A stretch of DNA of 64,000 nt from Actimicrobium sp. CCC2.4 (GTDB lineage: Bacteria; Pseudomonadota; Gammaproteobacteria; Burkholderiales; Burkholderiaceae_D). Both the position numbers and the translations under genes were made by a program. How positions within the stretch are numbered: the stretch's first letter is position 1; each line of letters opens with the position of its first letter. This document shows, in pieces, positions 1-8,520 of this stretch. The stretch lies in contig NZ_CP133777.1 in NCBI RefSeq assembly GCF_034347385.1, positions 992,001-1,056,000 on the forward strand, in the 5' to 3' direction. Under the pieces are notes generated by a model that worked only from the letters and a program-made list of their open reading frames with translations, had not been told where the DNA came from and did no database searches.

Positions 1-828
1 GACTGGAACCAGATCACCGAACTGCCGATGATGTGGCAGCCATTCCATAGCCTCGGCCTGACCATCCTGCTGGTGCTGGCCGTACCAACGCTGATCGCGT
101 TCATCCTGGGCGTGGCGATGTTCAAGCGCCGCGTCGGCGACGTGTATTTTTCTATCGTCACGCAAGCCGTCGCTGCCATCCTGGCCATCCTGATTGTCGG
201 CCAGCAAGGACTGACCGGCGGCGTCAACGGCATCACTGACCTGAAGACTATGCTGGGCTGGGACATCCGCACCGATTCGGCCAAGCTGATCCTGTACTTC
301 GTCACCGTCGCCTTGTTGTTAGCTTGCGTACTGTTCGGCCGCTACATCCTCACTTCCAAGCTGGGCCGCCTGCTGATGGCGATGCGCGACAAGGAAGAGC
401 GTGTACGTTTTTCCGGCTATGACGTGGCCAGTTTCAAGATCTTCGTGTTCTGCGTCGCGGCAGCTTTCTCGGCCATCGGCGGCGCGATGTTCACGCTGCA
501 GGTCGGCTTCATGTCGCCGTCGTTTGTCGGTATCGTGCCGTCGATCGAGATGGTGATCTACGCCGCTGTCGGTGGTCGCATGTCGCTGCTGGGCGCGATC
601 TACGGCACCTTGCTGGTGAACTTCGGCAAGACGTATTTTTCCGAAACCTTCCCCGAACTGTGGCTGTTCCTGATGGGCGGTCTGTTCATCACCGTCGTCA
701 TGTATTTCCCGAACGGAATCGCCGGATTGTACGAGTCGCATGGCCGCAGATGGGTAGAGAAACTGCTGCCGGCAACCCGCCGCAAAGGGACCGTCCAAGC
801 TGCCGCCGAACTGGAGACCGCCACATGA
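1..828 (+). CDS. urtC: Urea/short-chain amide ABC transporter permease UrtC (5'-partial)
   Basis: This is the second inner-membrane permease of a branched-chain-amino-acid-type (LIV/Urt) ABC importer. The frame is open from base 1, so the true start lies upstream; 275 residues are visible. They are strongly hydrophobic, with several membrane helices, the signature stretch VYFSIVTQAVAAILAIL and a GGRMSLLGAIYGTLLVN stretch near the end that is typical of the LivM/UrtC family. The stop overlaps the urtD start (ATGA), so the two are translationally coupled. With urtD and urtE it would import urea or, given the amidase genes directly downstream, formamide or acetamide (compare FmdDEF of methylotrophs). 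No urease gene is in view, so the substrate is inferred. Confidence 0.9.
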   Translation, partial: DWNQITELPMMWQPFHSLGLTILLVLAVPTLIAFILGVAMFKRRVGDVYFSIVTQAVAAILAILIVGQQGLTGGVNGITDLKTMLGWDIRTDSAKLILYFVTVALLLACVLFGRYILTSKLGRLLMAMRDKEERVRFSGYDVASFKIFVFCVAAAFSAIGGAMFTLQVGFMSPSFVGIVPSIEMVIYAAVGGRMSLLGAIYGTLLVNFGKTYFSETFPELWLFLMGGLFITVVMYFPNGIAGLYESHGRRWVEKLLPATRRKGTVQAAAELETAT

Positions 829-1592
829 GCAACGCACCCATCGGCGTCAAGAATGCCAACCGGCCGGTCCTGTCCGTCGAAGGCCTGACCGTCTCATTCG
901 ATGGTTTCAAGGCCGTCGATAACCTGAACCTGTACGTCAACCGCAACGAAGTCCACGTCGTGATCGGCCCGAACGGAGCCGGCAAGACCACGGTGCTTGA
1001 TCTGATCTGCGGCAAGACTCAGGCCACCGCCGGCAGCATCCGCTTCAACGAGCGCGAACTGACGAAGATGGCCGAGTACGACATCGTCCGCGCCGGTGTC
1101 GGCCGCAAGTTCCAGACGCCCTCGATCTACGAAAACCTGAGCGTTTTCGATAACCTCGAAATGTCGTTCCCGCGTGGCCGTTCGGTGTTCGGTGCGCTGG
1201 TGTTCGAGCGTTCGGCTGACGTGATTGCCCGCGTCAATGAAGTCGCCGCCGAGATCTTCCTGAGCGAGCAATTGCATGCGCAGGCCGACCTGCTGTCGCA
1301 CGGCCAGAAGCAGTGGCTGGAGATCGGCATGCTGCTGATGCAGGAGCCGGAACTGCTGATGTTGGATGAACCGGTGGCCGGCATGAGTGTGTCCGAGCGC
1401 AGCAAGACCGCCGAGCTGCTGGGCCGTATCAGCCAGGGCCGTTCGGTGCTGGTCATCGAGCACGACATGGAATTCGTCAAGAGCATCGCGCACCGGGTCA
1501 CCGTGCTGCACCAGGGCAAAGTGCTGGCCGAGGGCAGCATGGAATCGGTGCAGGCCAATCCGAAAGTGATCGAAGTCTATCTGGGTCACTGA
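825..1592 (+). CDS. urtD: Urea/amide ABC transporter ATP-binding protein UrtD
   Basis: First of two ATPase subunits of the importer, 255 residues. The start chosen is the ATG overlapping the urtC stop; an upstream in-frame extension into urtC is less likely. Visible motifs are the Walker A GPNGAGKTT, the signature region LLSHGQKQWLEIGMLL, the Walker B ELLMLDEPVAGMS and the switch His in VIEHDMEF. The variant signature SHGQKQ in place of LSGGQ is characteristic of UrtD/LivG-type subunits. It acts on the cytoplasmic face with UrtE, powering transport through UrtB/UrtC. It is followed after 17 bases by urtE. Confidence 0.93.
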   Translation: MSNAPIGVKNANRPVLSVEGLTVSFDGFKAVDNLNLYVNRNEVHVVIGPNGAGKTTVLDLICGKTQATAGSIRFNERELTKMAEYDIVRAGVGRKFQTPSIYENLSVFDNLEMSFPRGRSVFGALVFERSADVIARVNEVAAEIFLSEQLHAQADLLSHGQKQWLEIGMLLMQEPELLMLDEPVAGMSVSERSKTAELLGRISQGRSVLVIEHDMEFVKSIAHRVTVLHQGKVLAEGSMESVQANPKVIEVYLGH

Positions 1593-1609
1593 GACCGAAA
1601 GGAAACACC

Positions 1610-2299
1610 ATGTTGAGCATCACCAATCTCGTTTCCGGCTACGGCCAGAGCCAGGTCATCCATGACATCAGCCTGAATGTCGAGAAGACCGAAATCGTCG
1701 CCATCATGGGTCGCAACGGCATGGGCAAGACCACGCTGTTCAAGACGCTGATGGGCGTGCTACCCAAGCGTAGTGGCAGCATCCGCATCGGCGGGCACGA
1801 AATCGGCGGCATGGAAAGCTACCAGCGCGTCGAAAGCGGTATCGCCTATGTACCGCAGGGCCGGATGATTTTTTCCAACATGACCGTACTTGAAAACATC
1901 CAGACCGGCTTGCCCGCCAAAGCGCGCGGCAAGGTACCCGAAGAACTGTATGCGCTGTTCCCGGTGCTGTTCGACATGCGCGGTCGCAAGGGCGGCAACC
2001 TGTCGGGCGGCCAGCAACAGCAGCTGGCGATTGCCCGCGCGCTGGCGACCGAACCGAAAGTGCTGTTGCTCGATGAGCCGACCGAAGGCATCCAGCCGTC
2101 GATCATCAAGGACATCGCGCGCAGCCTGAAAGAAATCCGCACGATGCGCCAGCTGACCATCATCGTCTCGGAACAGGTGCTCAGCTTCACGCTCGACATC
2201 GCTGACCGTTTTCTGGTGATCGACAAGGGCCGTTTTGTTTATGAAGACACGCGCGCCAATGTCGATGCGCCGACCATCAGCAAGTACTTGTCGGTGTGA
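1610..2299 (+). CDS. urtE: Urea/amide ABC transporter ATP-binding protein UrtE
   Basis: Second ATPase subunit, 229 residues, the usual LivF/UrtE length. It carries Walker A GRNGMGKTT, signature NLSGGQQQQLAIARAL, Walker B VLLLDEPTEGIQPS and a C-terminal SEQ in place of the usual switch His, as is common in UrtE/LivF. An AAAGGAAA-type ribosome site precedes the start. It closes the transporter operon; a long inverted repeat pair (2302-2376) follows and separates it from amiE, where it could act as an attenuator or mRNA stabiliser. Confidence 0.93.
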   Translation: MLSITNLVSGYGQSQVIHDISLNVEKTEIVAIMGRNGMGKTTLFKTLMGVLPKRSGSIRIGGHEIGGMESYQRVESGIAYVPQGRMIFSNMTVLENIQTGLPAKARGKVPEELYALFPVLFDMRGRKGGNLSGGQQQQLAIARALATEPKVLLLDEPTEGIQPSIIKDIARSLKEIRTMRQLTIIVSEQVLSFTLDIADRFLVIDKGRFVYEDTRANVDAPTISKYLSV

Positions 2300-2301
2300 A
2301 C

Positions 2302-2332
2302 GGTGCAATGCCCTGCGGTGATTGCACCCTAC
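2302..2332 (+). repeat. 30-base palindromic repeat, copy 1 (forward)
   Basis: Copy of the GGTGCAAT...ATTGCACCCTA repeat found nine times in this window. The core has its own inverted arms GGTGCAAT / ATTGCACC around a CCCTGCGGTG centre. It pairs with the inverted copy at 2346-2376 to give a long hairpin in the urtE-amiE gap. Confidence 0.85.
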
Positions 2333-2345
2333 GACGGCGCTACAC

Positions 2346-2376
2346 GTAGGGTGCAATCACCAACGGGCATTGCACC
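2346..2376 (-). repeat. 30-base palindromic repeat, copy 2 (inverted)
   Basis: Inverted partner of the copy at 2302-2332, separated by 13 bases. Together they form arms of about 31 bp with few mismatches, arranged like a paired REP/BIME element. Confidence 0.85.
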
Positions 2377-2460
2377 AAATGCACCACCAACCTACGCCAA
2401 GGCCAATGTGGCTGGCGTCGATAAAAATTGAGTTGTACGCAATCTAATCAAGGAGTCCGC

Positions 2461-3492
2461 ATGAGACACGGTGACATTTCCAGCAGCAACGACAGCGTCG
2501 GCGTCGCAGTCGTCAACTACAAGATGCCACGCCTGCACACCCGTGCCGAGGTACTCGACAACGCCCGCAAGATCGGCGAGATGCTGGTCGGCATGAAGAC
2601 CGGCTTGCCCGGCATGGACCTGGTGATTTTTCCGGAATACTCGACCCACGGGATCATGTACGACGCGCAGGAGATGTTTGACACCGCGTCCACCATCCCC
2701 GGCCCCGAGACCGATGTCTTTGCGGCAGCCTGCATCAAGGCCAATGTCTGGGGCGTGTTCTCGATCACCGGCGAACAGCACGAAGAGCATCCGAACAAGG
2801 CGCCGTACAACACGCTGATCCTGATGAACAACAAGGGCGAGATCGTGCAGAAGTACCGCAAGATCATGCCGTGGACGCCGATCGAAGGCTGGTATCCGGG
2901 CGACACGACTTATGTCTGCGAGGGTCCGAAAGGCTTGAAGATCAGCCTGATCATTTGCGACGACGGCAACTATCCCGAAATCTGGCGCGACTGTTCGATG
3001 AAGGGCGCCGAGCTGATCGTGCGCTGCCAAGGCTACATGTATCCGTCGAAAGAGCAGCAGGTGCTGGTCTCGAAGGCGATGGCCTTCATGAACAACGTGT
3101 ATGTGGCGGTGGCCAATGCAACGGGTTTCGATGGCGTGTATTCGTATTTCGGCCACTCGGCGCTGATCGGCTACGACGGCCGCACGCTGGGCGAATGCGG
3201 CACCGAAGAAATGGGCATCAACTACGCCGAACTGTCCGTCAGCAGCATCCGCGACGCGCGCCGCAACGGGCAATCGCAAAACCATCTGTACAAGCTGCTG
3301 CACCGCGGTTACACCGGCACCATCAATTCCGGCGAAGACCCGGCCGGCAAGGCCGACTGTCCGTTCGATTTCTACAAGACCTGGGTCAACGATCCGCAAG
3401 CCGCGCGGGCGCAATCGGAAGCGCTGACGCGCGCGACGGCCGGCACGCCGGAATGCCCGATCGCCGGCATCCCCAACACCCCGAATACCTGA
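2461..3492 (+). CDS. amiE: Aliphatic amidase (acylamide amidohydrolase) AmiE
   Basis: Hydrolyses short-chain aliphatic amides to ammonia and the carboxylate in the cytoplasm (nitrilase superfamily). The 343-residue protein begins [20 protein letters not shown], nearly the same as known AmiE N-termini. The catalytic triad falls at the classical positions: Glu59 (FPEY), Lys134 (KYRK) and Cys166 (LIICDDGN). The start at 2461 is favoured over an upstream in-frame codon because AAGGAG lies just before it and the known N-terminus begins there. It follows the urt-type transporter and precedes fmdA/fmdB, which points to amide nitrogen scavenging. The C-terminal 20 residues diverge from those of Pseudomonas AmiE. 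A close formamidase specificity (AmiF) cannot be excluded, but the N-terminus favours AmiE. Confidence 0.94.
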   Translation: MRHGDISSSNDSVGVAVVNYKMPRLHTRAEVLDNARKIGEMLVGMKTGLPGMDLVIFPEYSTHGIMYDAQEMFDTASTIPGPETDVFAAACIKANVWGVFSITGEQHEEHPNKAPYNTLILMNNKGEIVQKYRKIMPWTPIEGWYPGDTTYVCEGPKGLKISLIICDDGNYPEIWRDCSMKGAELIVRCQGYMYPSKEQQVLVSKAMAFMNNVYVAVANATGFDGVYSYFGHSALIGYDGRTLGECGTEEMGINYAELSVSSIRDARRNGQSQNHLYKLLHRGYTGTINSGEDPAGKADCPFDFYKTWVNDPQAARAQSEALTRATAGTPECPIAGIPNTPNT

Positions 3493-3518
3493 TTTTTTTC
3501 TGCCCAAGGAGAATCGCG

Positions 3519-3773
3519 ATGATTGGCTTCATGCACTACAACAAATTCGGCACCGCCGGATTCACCGATAGCGGCAAGGCGCGTTGTGCGTCATCGGCAC
3601 AAACCTGTCCGGTTTGTTTGCTGTCGTTCACTGCTTCCGGCGGCGTGCTGCCGGACGGCACCGTGCTGCAGCAGGACGCGTGGGTCAAGCTGGTCTGCAC
3701 CACGATCAAGGATGAGACCGTCAGCGGCGGTTATCAGGCCGGGTGCTTTGCAGGCGCGTTTCCGTCCTCCTGA
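3519..3773 (+). CDS. Small Cys-containing hypothetical protein in the amidase cluster
   Basis: An 84-residue reading frame with its own AAGGAGA ribosome site, lying 26 bases after amiE and 46 bases before fmdA on the same strand. It holds five cysteines (23, 30, 33, 60 and 76), including a CPVC pair that could bind a metal or form disulfides. There is no signal peptide or membrane segment. I do not recognise the family. Its position between two amidases, with strong ribosome sites on both sides, supports a real gene that may assist amide metabolism or metal delivery to FmdA; that role is inference. Confidence 0.65.
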   Translation: MIGFMHYNKFGTAGFTDSGKARCASSAQTCPVCLLSFTASGGVLPDGTVLQQDAWVKLVCTTIKDETVSGGYQAGCFAGAFPSS

Positions 3774-3819
3774 TTCATCTTCCTGATCCCCGATTTTTGT
3801 TACCTAACAAGGAGCAACC

Positions 3820-5001
3820 ATGCAGCACTTCACCATCAAACCGGGCGTCCCACTGGCCGAACAACCCGAACTGGGTCACAACCGCTGGCATCCGGATATT
3901 CCGTTCCTGTCACGCGTCAAGCCGGGCGAAGAAATCATCATCGAATCGCTCGACTTTCTCGATGGCCAGATCCATGACAACGACGACGTCGCCGATGTTC
4001 GCGATGTCGACCTGACCCGCGCCCATCCGCTGACCGGCCCGTTCTACATCGAAGGTGCCGAACCCGGCGACTTGCTGGTGGTCGACCTGCTCGACATCAA
4101 ACCGATCACACCGGTCGGTTTTTCGGGCGTGTTTGCGAAGTCGAATGGCGGCGGTTTCCTGGCCGATTATTTTCCCGAACCCGCCAAGGCAATCTGGGAT
4201 TTGAAAGGGTTATATGCGACCTCGCGCCACATCCCCGGCGTGCGTATCGCCGGCCTGACGCATCCGGGCCTGATGGGCTGTTTGCCATCAATGGACTTGC
4301 TCAATGAATGGAATCGTCGCGAAGCGCCACTGGCCAAGCTGGGCCTGGCCAAACCGCCGGATCCGAAGACGGCGGTGCTGCGTGGCGTGACCGGTTCGGC
4401 ATTCGACCGGATGGCAGCCGAGGCGGCGCGTACCGTGCCACCGCGCGAACATGGTGGCAATACCGACATCAAGGACCTGTCGTCGGGCACGCGGATTTTC
4501 TTCCCGGTGTATGTGAAGGGCGCGGGCTTTTCGATGGGCGACTTGCACTTCTCGCAGGGCGATGGCGAAATCGGCTTCTGCGGCGCGATTGAGATGGATG
4601 GCGCGACCCACGTCGCGTTCGACCTGATCAAGGGCGGCATGGCCAAGTACGGCCTGACCGCACCGATCTTTTTGCCCAGCGTGGTCAAGCCGCACTACAG
4701 CAAGTACATCACCTTCGAAGGCATCAGCGTCGAGAACGGCAAGAACTACTACCTCGATGCGACCGTCGCGTATCGCCAGGCCTGCCTGAAGGCAATCGAC
4801 TACCTGACCCGCTTCGGCTACACGGGTCCGCAAGCCTACATGTTGCTGACGGCCGCACCGGTCGAAGGTCGCATAGGCGGCATCGTCGACATCCCGAACT
4901 GCGCCTGCACGGTATCGATCCCGACCGAGATTTTTGATCAGGACATCACGCCCAAAGGCATGCTCAACGACCTCGCGCACTGGGGTCGCAAGCAGCCGTA
5001 A
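3820..5001 (+). CDS. fmdA: Formamidase/acetamidase FmdA
   Basis: Member of the acetamidase/formamidase family, 393 residues, close to the family length of about 400. It hydrolyses formamide or acetamide to ammonia and the acid and is structurally unrelated to AmiE. Recognisable family stretches are VADVRDVDLTRAHPLTGPF near residue 60, the GLTHPGLMGCLPS region, the central SMGDLHFSQGDGEIGFCGAI block and the CTVSIPTEIFDQDITP C-terminus. The start is supported by AAGGAGC 8 bases upstream. It lies with fmdB, as in methylotroph fmd clusters. Having both AmiE and FmdA side by side suggests either different substrate ranges or redundancy. Confidence 0.92.
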   Translation: MQHFTIKPGVPLAEQPELGHNRWHPDIPFLSRVKPGEEIIIESLDFLDGQIHDNDDVADVRDVDLTRAHPLTGPFYIEGAEPGDLLVVDLLDIKPITPVGFSGVFAKSNGGGFLADYFPEPAKAIWDLKGLYATSRHIPGVRIAGLTHPGLMGCLPSMDLLNEWNRREAPLAKLGLAKPPDPKTAVLRGVTGSAFDRMAAEAARTVPPREHGGNTDIKDLSSGTRIFFPVYVKGAGFSMGDLHFSQGDGEIGFCGAIEMDGATHVAFDLIKGGMAKYGLTAPIFLPSVVKPHYSKYITFEGISVENGKNYYLDATVAYRQACLKAIDYLTRFGYTGPQAYMLLTAAPVEGRIGGIVDIPNCACTVSIPTEIFDQDITPKGMLNDLAHWGRKQP

Positions 5002-5061
5002 CACGTCAGTATTGCGGCGGGATCTCCGATCCTGCCGCGTTCTCTTTTCAAGGAAATCACC

Positions 5062-5361
5062 ATGCCGTTCTATGACATCCACTGCAGCGAATGCGAAGGC
5101 ATCTTCGAACGCATGCTCAAGGTCAGCGACCTGCATACCGCGATCGACTGCCCGTACTGCAAACAGCAAACCGTCGCCCGTCCGGCCCTCAATGCATCGC
5201 GCGTGAGCTTGCAAGTGACCGACACCTGGAAGCCGCGCACCGGCGCCGAACGACTGGCCGGCAATGGCGTGGCGGGGCAAGGCACCAGCACGCGGCGCAT
5301 CCGCAATAGCGTGCTACATAACTGCAAGGGGCATAGCTGCAGCATTTGTGAATTGCCTTGA
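5062..5361 (+). CDS. fmdB: FmdB-family zinc ribbon protein
   Basis: A 99-residue protein with an N-terminal zinc ribbon: MPFYDIHC starts the FmdB fold, and the four metal ligands are Cys8, Cys11, Cys30 and Cys33. The remainder is basic and low in complexity, with a His/Cys tail (NCKGHSCSIC). FmdB was named as a putative regulator of formamidase expression in Methylophilus, but its molecular role is not established. It follows fmdA by 60 bases on the same strand, with an AAGGAAAT ribosome site, and is probably the last gene of the amidase unit. Confidence 0.85.
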   Translation: MPFYDIHCSECEGIFERMLKVSDLHTAIDCPYCKQQTVARPALNASRVSLQVTDTWKPRTGAERLAGNGVAGQGTSTRRIRNSVLHNCKGHSCSICELP

Positions 5362-5583
5362 GGGGGATATTTTCAATCCGTCAGGTGGCGTCAGACGGCT
5401 ACGAAATTTGCTTATCGTTCAGGGATGTATGCATTTTTTTCATGAAATGAATAAGCCGTGATGCATTGAAAAGTCCGTCCGGATAACTCTCTTACACTCT
5501 CCGCTAGGCTGACGCCGCGCTTACTGCACGGCACCACTACTTCCATGCACGCACGTCATGCATGTTGCCATTCGGAGGGAATA

Positions 5584-6654
5584 ATGAGCAGTTCAACATC
5601 TGGAAACATCACCGCCGAACAGGTCGATCGCCTGTTCCAGGAGATCAGCAGCTTGCTGCTGACGGCGCGACGCGAGGTGCGCAGAACAGTCAACGATGTG
5701 ATGATCCAGACCTATTGGCAAATTGGTCGACTCATCGTTGAGGAGGAACAGAGCGGTGCGGCCCGTGCGATGTATGGCAAAGGAACGCTCGAGTCACTGT
5801 CGCGGAGGTTGACTGCGCAGTTCGGCAAAGGCTACTCGCTGGCAAATTTACGAAATTTCCGTCAATTTTTCCAAACATATTGCGCTGACGACATTCACTA
5901 CACGGCAGGTAGCGAATTGAGCTGGTCCCACTATCGCTTGCTGATGCGCATCGAAAAAATCGAGGCGCGTCGCTGGTATGCACAGGAAGCTATCGCTCAA
6001 CACTGGAGTGTCGCTGCGCTCGACCGGCAAGTCAGCACGCTTTATTTTGAGCGCTTGTTGTCCAGTCAGGACCAGGCCTCTGTCAAGACGGAAGCGAAGC
6101 GCCTGATAGAACGCGATGCATCAGCAGATCCACGTGACTTTATTCGCGACCCTTACGTTCTTGAGTTTCTAGGTGCCGAACCTGGTGCCGCCTTGTACGA
6201 AAAAGACCTGGAACAAGGATTACTCAACCAGCTGCAACAGTTTTTGCTTGAGTTAGGAAAAGGTTTTGCATTCGTCGCTCGGCAGAAGCATTTTCGGATC
6301 GAGAGCGAAGATTGCTTTGTCGACCTGGTCTTCTATAATTTTTTGCTGCGATGCTTTGTGCTTGTCGAGTTAAAAGTGGGCGAGCTTTCACATCAGGATG
6401 TGGGGTAGATGGACATGTATGTGCGTGTCTGCGACCAGAAATTGCGGCAGCCAGCGGATAACCCGACGCTTGGACTGATACTTTGCTCGGAGCGCAACGA
6501 TGCGGTCGCCCGGTATTCGTTGCTCGCCGATAGCCCGCAATTGTTCGCCAGTCGTTACCGTGCGCTGCTTCCGACCGAAGAGGAGCTTCAGGCAGAGCTG
6601 CGTCGTGACCATGCATTGATCGAGTCAAGGAAGGCGCTGGACGACGGCGATTGA
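5584..6654 (+). pseudogene. yhcG: YhcG-type DUF1016/PD-(D/E)XK nuclease gene with an in-frame amber stop
   Basis: The frame runs from ATG 5584 (GGAGGGA ribosome site) to 6654, but codon 275 at 6406-6408 is TAG. Translation on either side of the stop matches one YhcG/DUF1016 protein: ...ELSHQDVG, stop, MDMYVRVCD.... Family members usually have Gln here (QDVGQMDMY), so a single CAG to TAG change explains the break. The N-terminal DUF1016_N part is intact, as are the nuclease residues Asp247 and Glu262-x-Lys264; about 80 C-terminal residues lie past the stop. The ATG right after the stop could allow reinitiation. Suppression or a sequencing error are other possibilities. Confidence 0.82.
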
Positions 6655-6673
6655 TGACTAGTTGCAGATTGTT

Positions 6674-7156
6674 TTAACTGCTGTTCGTGCGCCCCAGCCA
6701 CACATGCAGCGGCAACCCGGCAGCAAAGCCCCCCCCGATCAGCCAATGCACCCACGACCAGGCCGGCCGGGACATCTCGCCGGCGAGGTAATACAGACCG
6801 TAGCCGGTCAGGACCAGCAACCCCGTCAGCGCGATCATGCTCCAGCCGGAGCTGCGGTTGCGTCGCGCCCGCAAACCGCGCCGGATATGGTTGTTCAGCA
6901 TGCTGCCGAGCAGGAATAGCAGCGCCATCGCGGCGCCACCGTGCAGCTTCATCGACCACGGTTCGAACGGACTGACCGACTCGCCGAATTCGGTGACCGG
7001 CCGCAAGAAAAAATGCGCGACGAGCCACGCCACTCCGCTCAGCGTCAGCAATGCGATCGTCAGATAAACGCTGCGGCGCTGCCAGCGTTCCATCGGCATC
7101 GACATGGCTGCGGCTTGGCGCGACGGATGGTGCAGCGTGTGTTTGGGTGGGCGCAT
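6674..7156 (-). CDS. Four-helix membrane protein, probable b-type cytochrome (DUF4405-like)
   Basis: A 160-residue protein with four predicted membrane helices at about 30-50, 70-88, 105-125 and 134-152. Histidines sit at helix ends: His72 and His90 bracket helix 2, and His137 and His151 bracket helix 4. This arrangement could hold two haems b stacked across the membrane; His48 is extra. An internal Met (residue 18 or 20) is an alternative start. It starts 3 bases after the apbE stop and is the last gene of a coupled five-gene unit. The likely role is passing electrons from the quinone pool or cytoplasm to the flavinylated FMN-binding protein. The fold and topology are read from the sequence; the family name and role are inference. 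Confidence 0.72.
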   Translation of the reverse strand: MRPPKHTLHHPSRQAAAMSMPMERWQRRSVYLTIALLTLSGVAWLVAHFFLRPVTEFGESVSPFEPWSMKLHGGAAMALLFLLGSMLNNHIRRGLRARRNRSSGWSMIALTGLLVLTGYGLYYLAGEMSRPAWSWVHWLIGGGFAAGLPLHVWLGRTNSS

Positions 7157-7159
7157 GGA

Positions 7160-7987
7160 TCAGAGTATGAATGCCTGCGCGCGATGTCGCGCCAGCAGCG
7201 GATGCGTGGCATCGCCGCTGGCCATGACGATCTTGGTCAGCGCATCGGCGTGCAGGCAATCGGCGGCCTGCACGGTGACACTGCGACGGCTGTTGATTGG
7301 TTCGCCACTGCGGCCATCGACCAGTGCACTGACGGCGCGCCCGCCGATTTCCCCGGCCGAAAAATACGTCGCCGAGGTGGCCAGTGCCGCGTTGGCCAGA
7401 TCGACCGTGACGGTGCTTCCGGTGACGGTCGACGGGTCGCGGATGGCGATGGCAAACGGGGTTGCACCGAGCACCCGGACATCACCGCCGGCATTGACGC
7501 AAGCCGATGTCACGCCGGCCTGCTGCAAGACGGCGATGGCCTGGTCGACCGCGTAACCCTTGGCGATGCCGCCGAGATCGATCAGCACGTCGCGGGTTTT
7601 GTGCACGTGTCCATCGGCGGCAAGCAGCAGTCCGCAATCATTGGCGTCGTAGGCCGGCAAAGCGCGGCCGGGTGACGGCAAATATTCCCAGTGCACCAGC
7701 CGTGTCGCGCAGCTGATATTGAAGATCGCGTCACTGCCGGCATGCAGTTGCAGCGCGAGCCGGATGACGCAGGCGGTGTGAGCATCGATGGCAACGGTGG
7801 AGCCGACGGCAGCGCGATTGAGGCGGGCGACATCGCTGCCGGCGTCATGGAAACTCATCAGCCGGTGCACTTCGCTGATACGGGAAAACGCGGCTGTGAA
7901 GGCGGCATTCAGTGGTCCGGCATCGAGCACATCGCCAATCCGGATATCGACCAGCGTGCCTAGCCACGGTTGCGCGCGGCACTTCAT
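7160..7987 (-). CDS. apbE: FAD:protein FMN transferase (ApbE family), short form
   Basis: ApbE covalently attaches FMN from FAD to a Thr or Ser in target proteins. This form has 275 residues against roughly 330-350 for canonical exported ApbE, and has no lipoprotein signal. Family motifs are present: MSFHDAGSDVARLN near 44-57, DLGGIAKGYAVDQ at 137-149, NAGGDV at 165-170 and the Mg-site Asp in ADAL at 247-250. The usual HxxDPxTG segment reads SALVDGRSGEP, so the His is lost. The start overlaps the FMN-binding gene stop (ATGA), so enzyme and substrate are probably coupled. Without an export signal it may act in the cytoplasm, or be exported by an unrecognised route. Confidence 0.87.
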   Translation of the reverse strand: MKCRAQPWLGTLVDIRIGDVLDAGPLNAAFTAAFSRISEVHRLMSFHDAGSDVARLNRAAVGSTVAIDAHTACVIRLALQLHAGSDAIFNISCATRLVHWEYLPSPGRALPAYDANDCGLLLAADGHVHKTRDVLIDLGGIAKGYAVDQAIAVLQQAGVTSACVNAGGDVRVLGATPFAIAIRDPSTVTGSTVTVDLANAALATSATYFSAGEIGGRAVSALVDGRSGEPINSRRSVTVQAADCLHADALTKIVMASGDATHPLLARHRAQAFIL

Positions 7988-8520
7988 TTTTTGAGAGCGA
8001 CCTGCACGACGGCAGCGATGCGGCGTACGCCATCGGTGACATGATTCGAGGACAGCGTTGCACCGCTGATGTTGCTGATGCCCTCGCCGACGGCCAGTCC
8101 GGCTTGCGCCGATTTACCGACGAACTGCTTGCGCCATGCGGGGCTGCGGATTTCAAAGCCGTGGCTCTCGCGGTAGGTCAGGATTTCGATTTGTCGTACC
8201 GTCGCATCGGGGCTCAGTGCCACCGCATACGAAATCAGCTCGTACTTGCCGATCACGTCATCGAGCACGACATAGCCCAGCAGCGTCTCGCCGCGCCATG
8301 CCGACAAGACGCGCCATTGCACCGAGCGCGCCGGCAGGCCGGCAAGCTTTTGCACGTCGCGCATTTGCGCGGCAGTCAGTTCCAGTGGCTGCGGCTTGAA
8401 CGTGGTGGCGTCGGCAAACATGACTTGCTGTGCTTCTTCCGCCGTCAGGTATTGGGTGGCGAACGCGCTGCCGCTGGCCAGCAGCGCGCAGGTGACCAGC
8501 GCGCTGCCGGTGCGGCCCAT
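7984..8520 (-). CDS. Exported FMN-binding domain protein, predicted ApbE substrate
   Basis: A 178-residue protein with a signal peptide (cleavage likely after GSAFA) and a C-terminal FMN_bind domain. The flavinylation motif SGAT lies at 152-155, followed by LSSNHVTDGVRRI; Thr155 is the predicted acceptor for covalent FMN. The ATG at 8520 shares one base with the porin stop (TGATG); a TTG one codon upstream is less likely. It lies directly upstream of apbE with a 4-base overlap, which strongly supports the enzyme-substrate pairing. It probably carries electrons in the periplasm between the membrane cytochrome-like protein and a terminal acceptor. The acceptor is unknown. Confidence 0.87.
   Translation of the reverse strand: MGRTGSALVTCALLASGSAFATQYLTAEEAQQVMFADATTFKPQPLELTAAQMRDVQKLAGLPARSVQWRVLSAWRGETLLGYVVLDDVIGKYELISYAVALSPDATVRQIEILTYRESHGFEIRSPAWRKQFVGKSAQAGLAVGEGISNISGATLSSNHVTDGVRRIAAVVQVALKK

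Noticed and set aside
2302-2376. CRISPR array or rho-independent terminator at the inverted repeat after urtE
   Set aside because: There are only two inverted units and no spacers or direct repeats, and no T-run follows the hairpin. The same unit recurs elsewhere, so it is an interspersed repeat.
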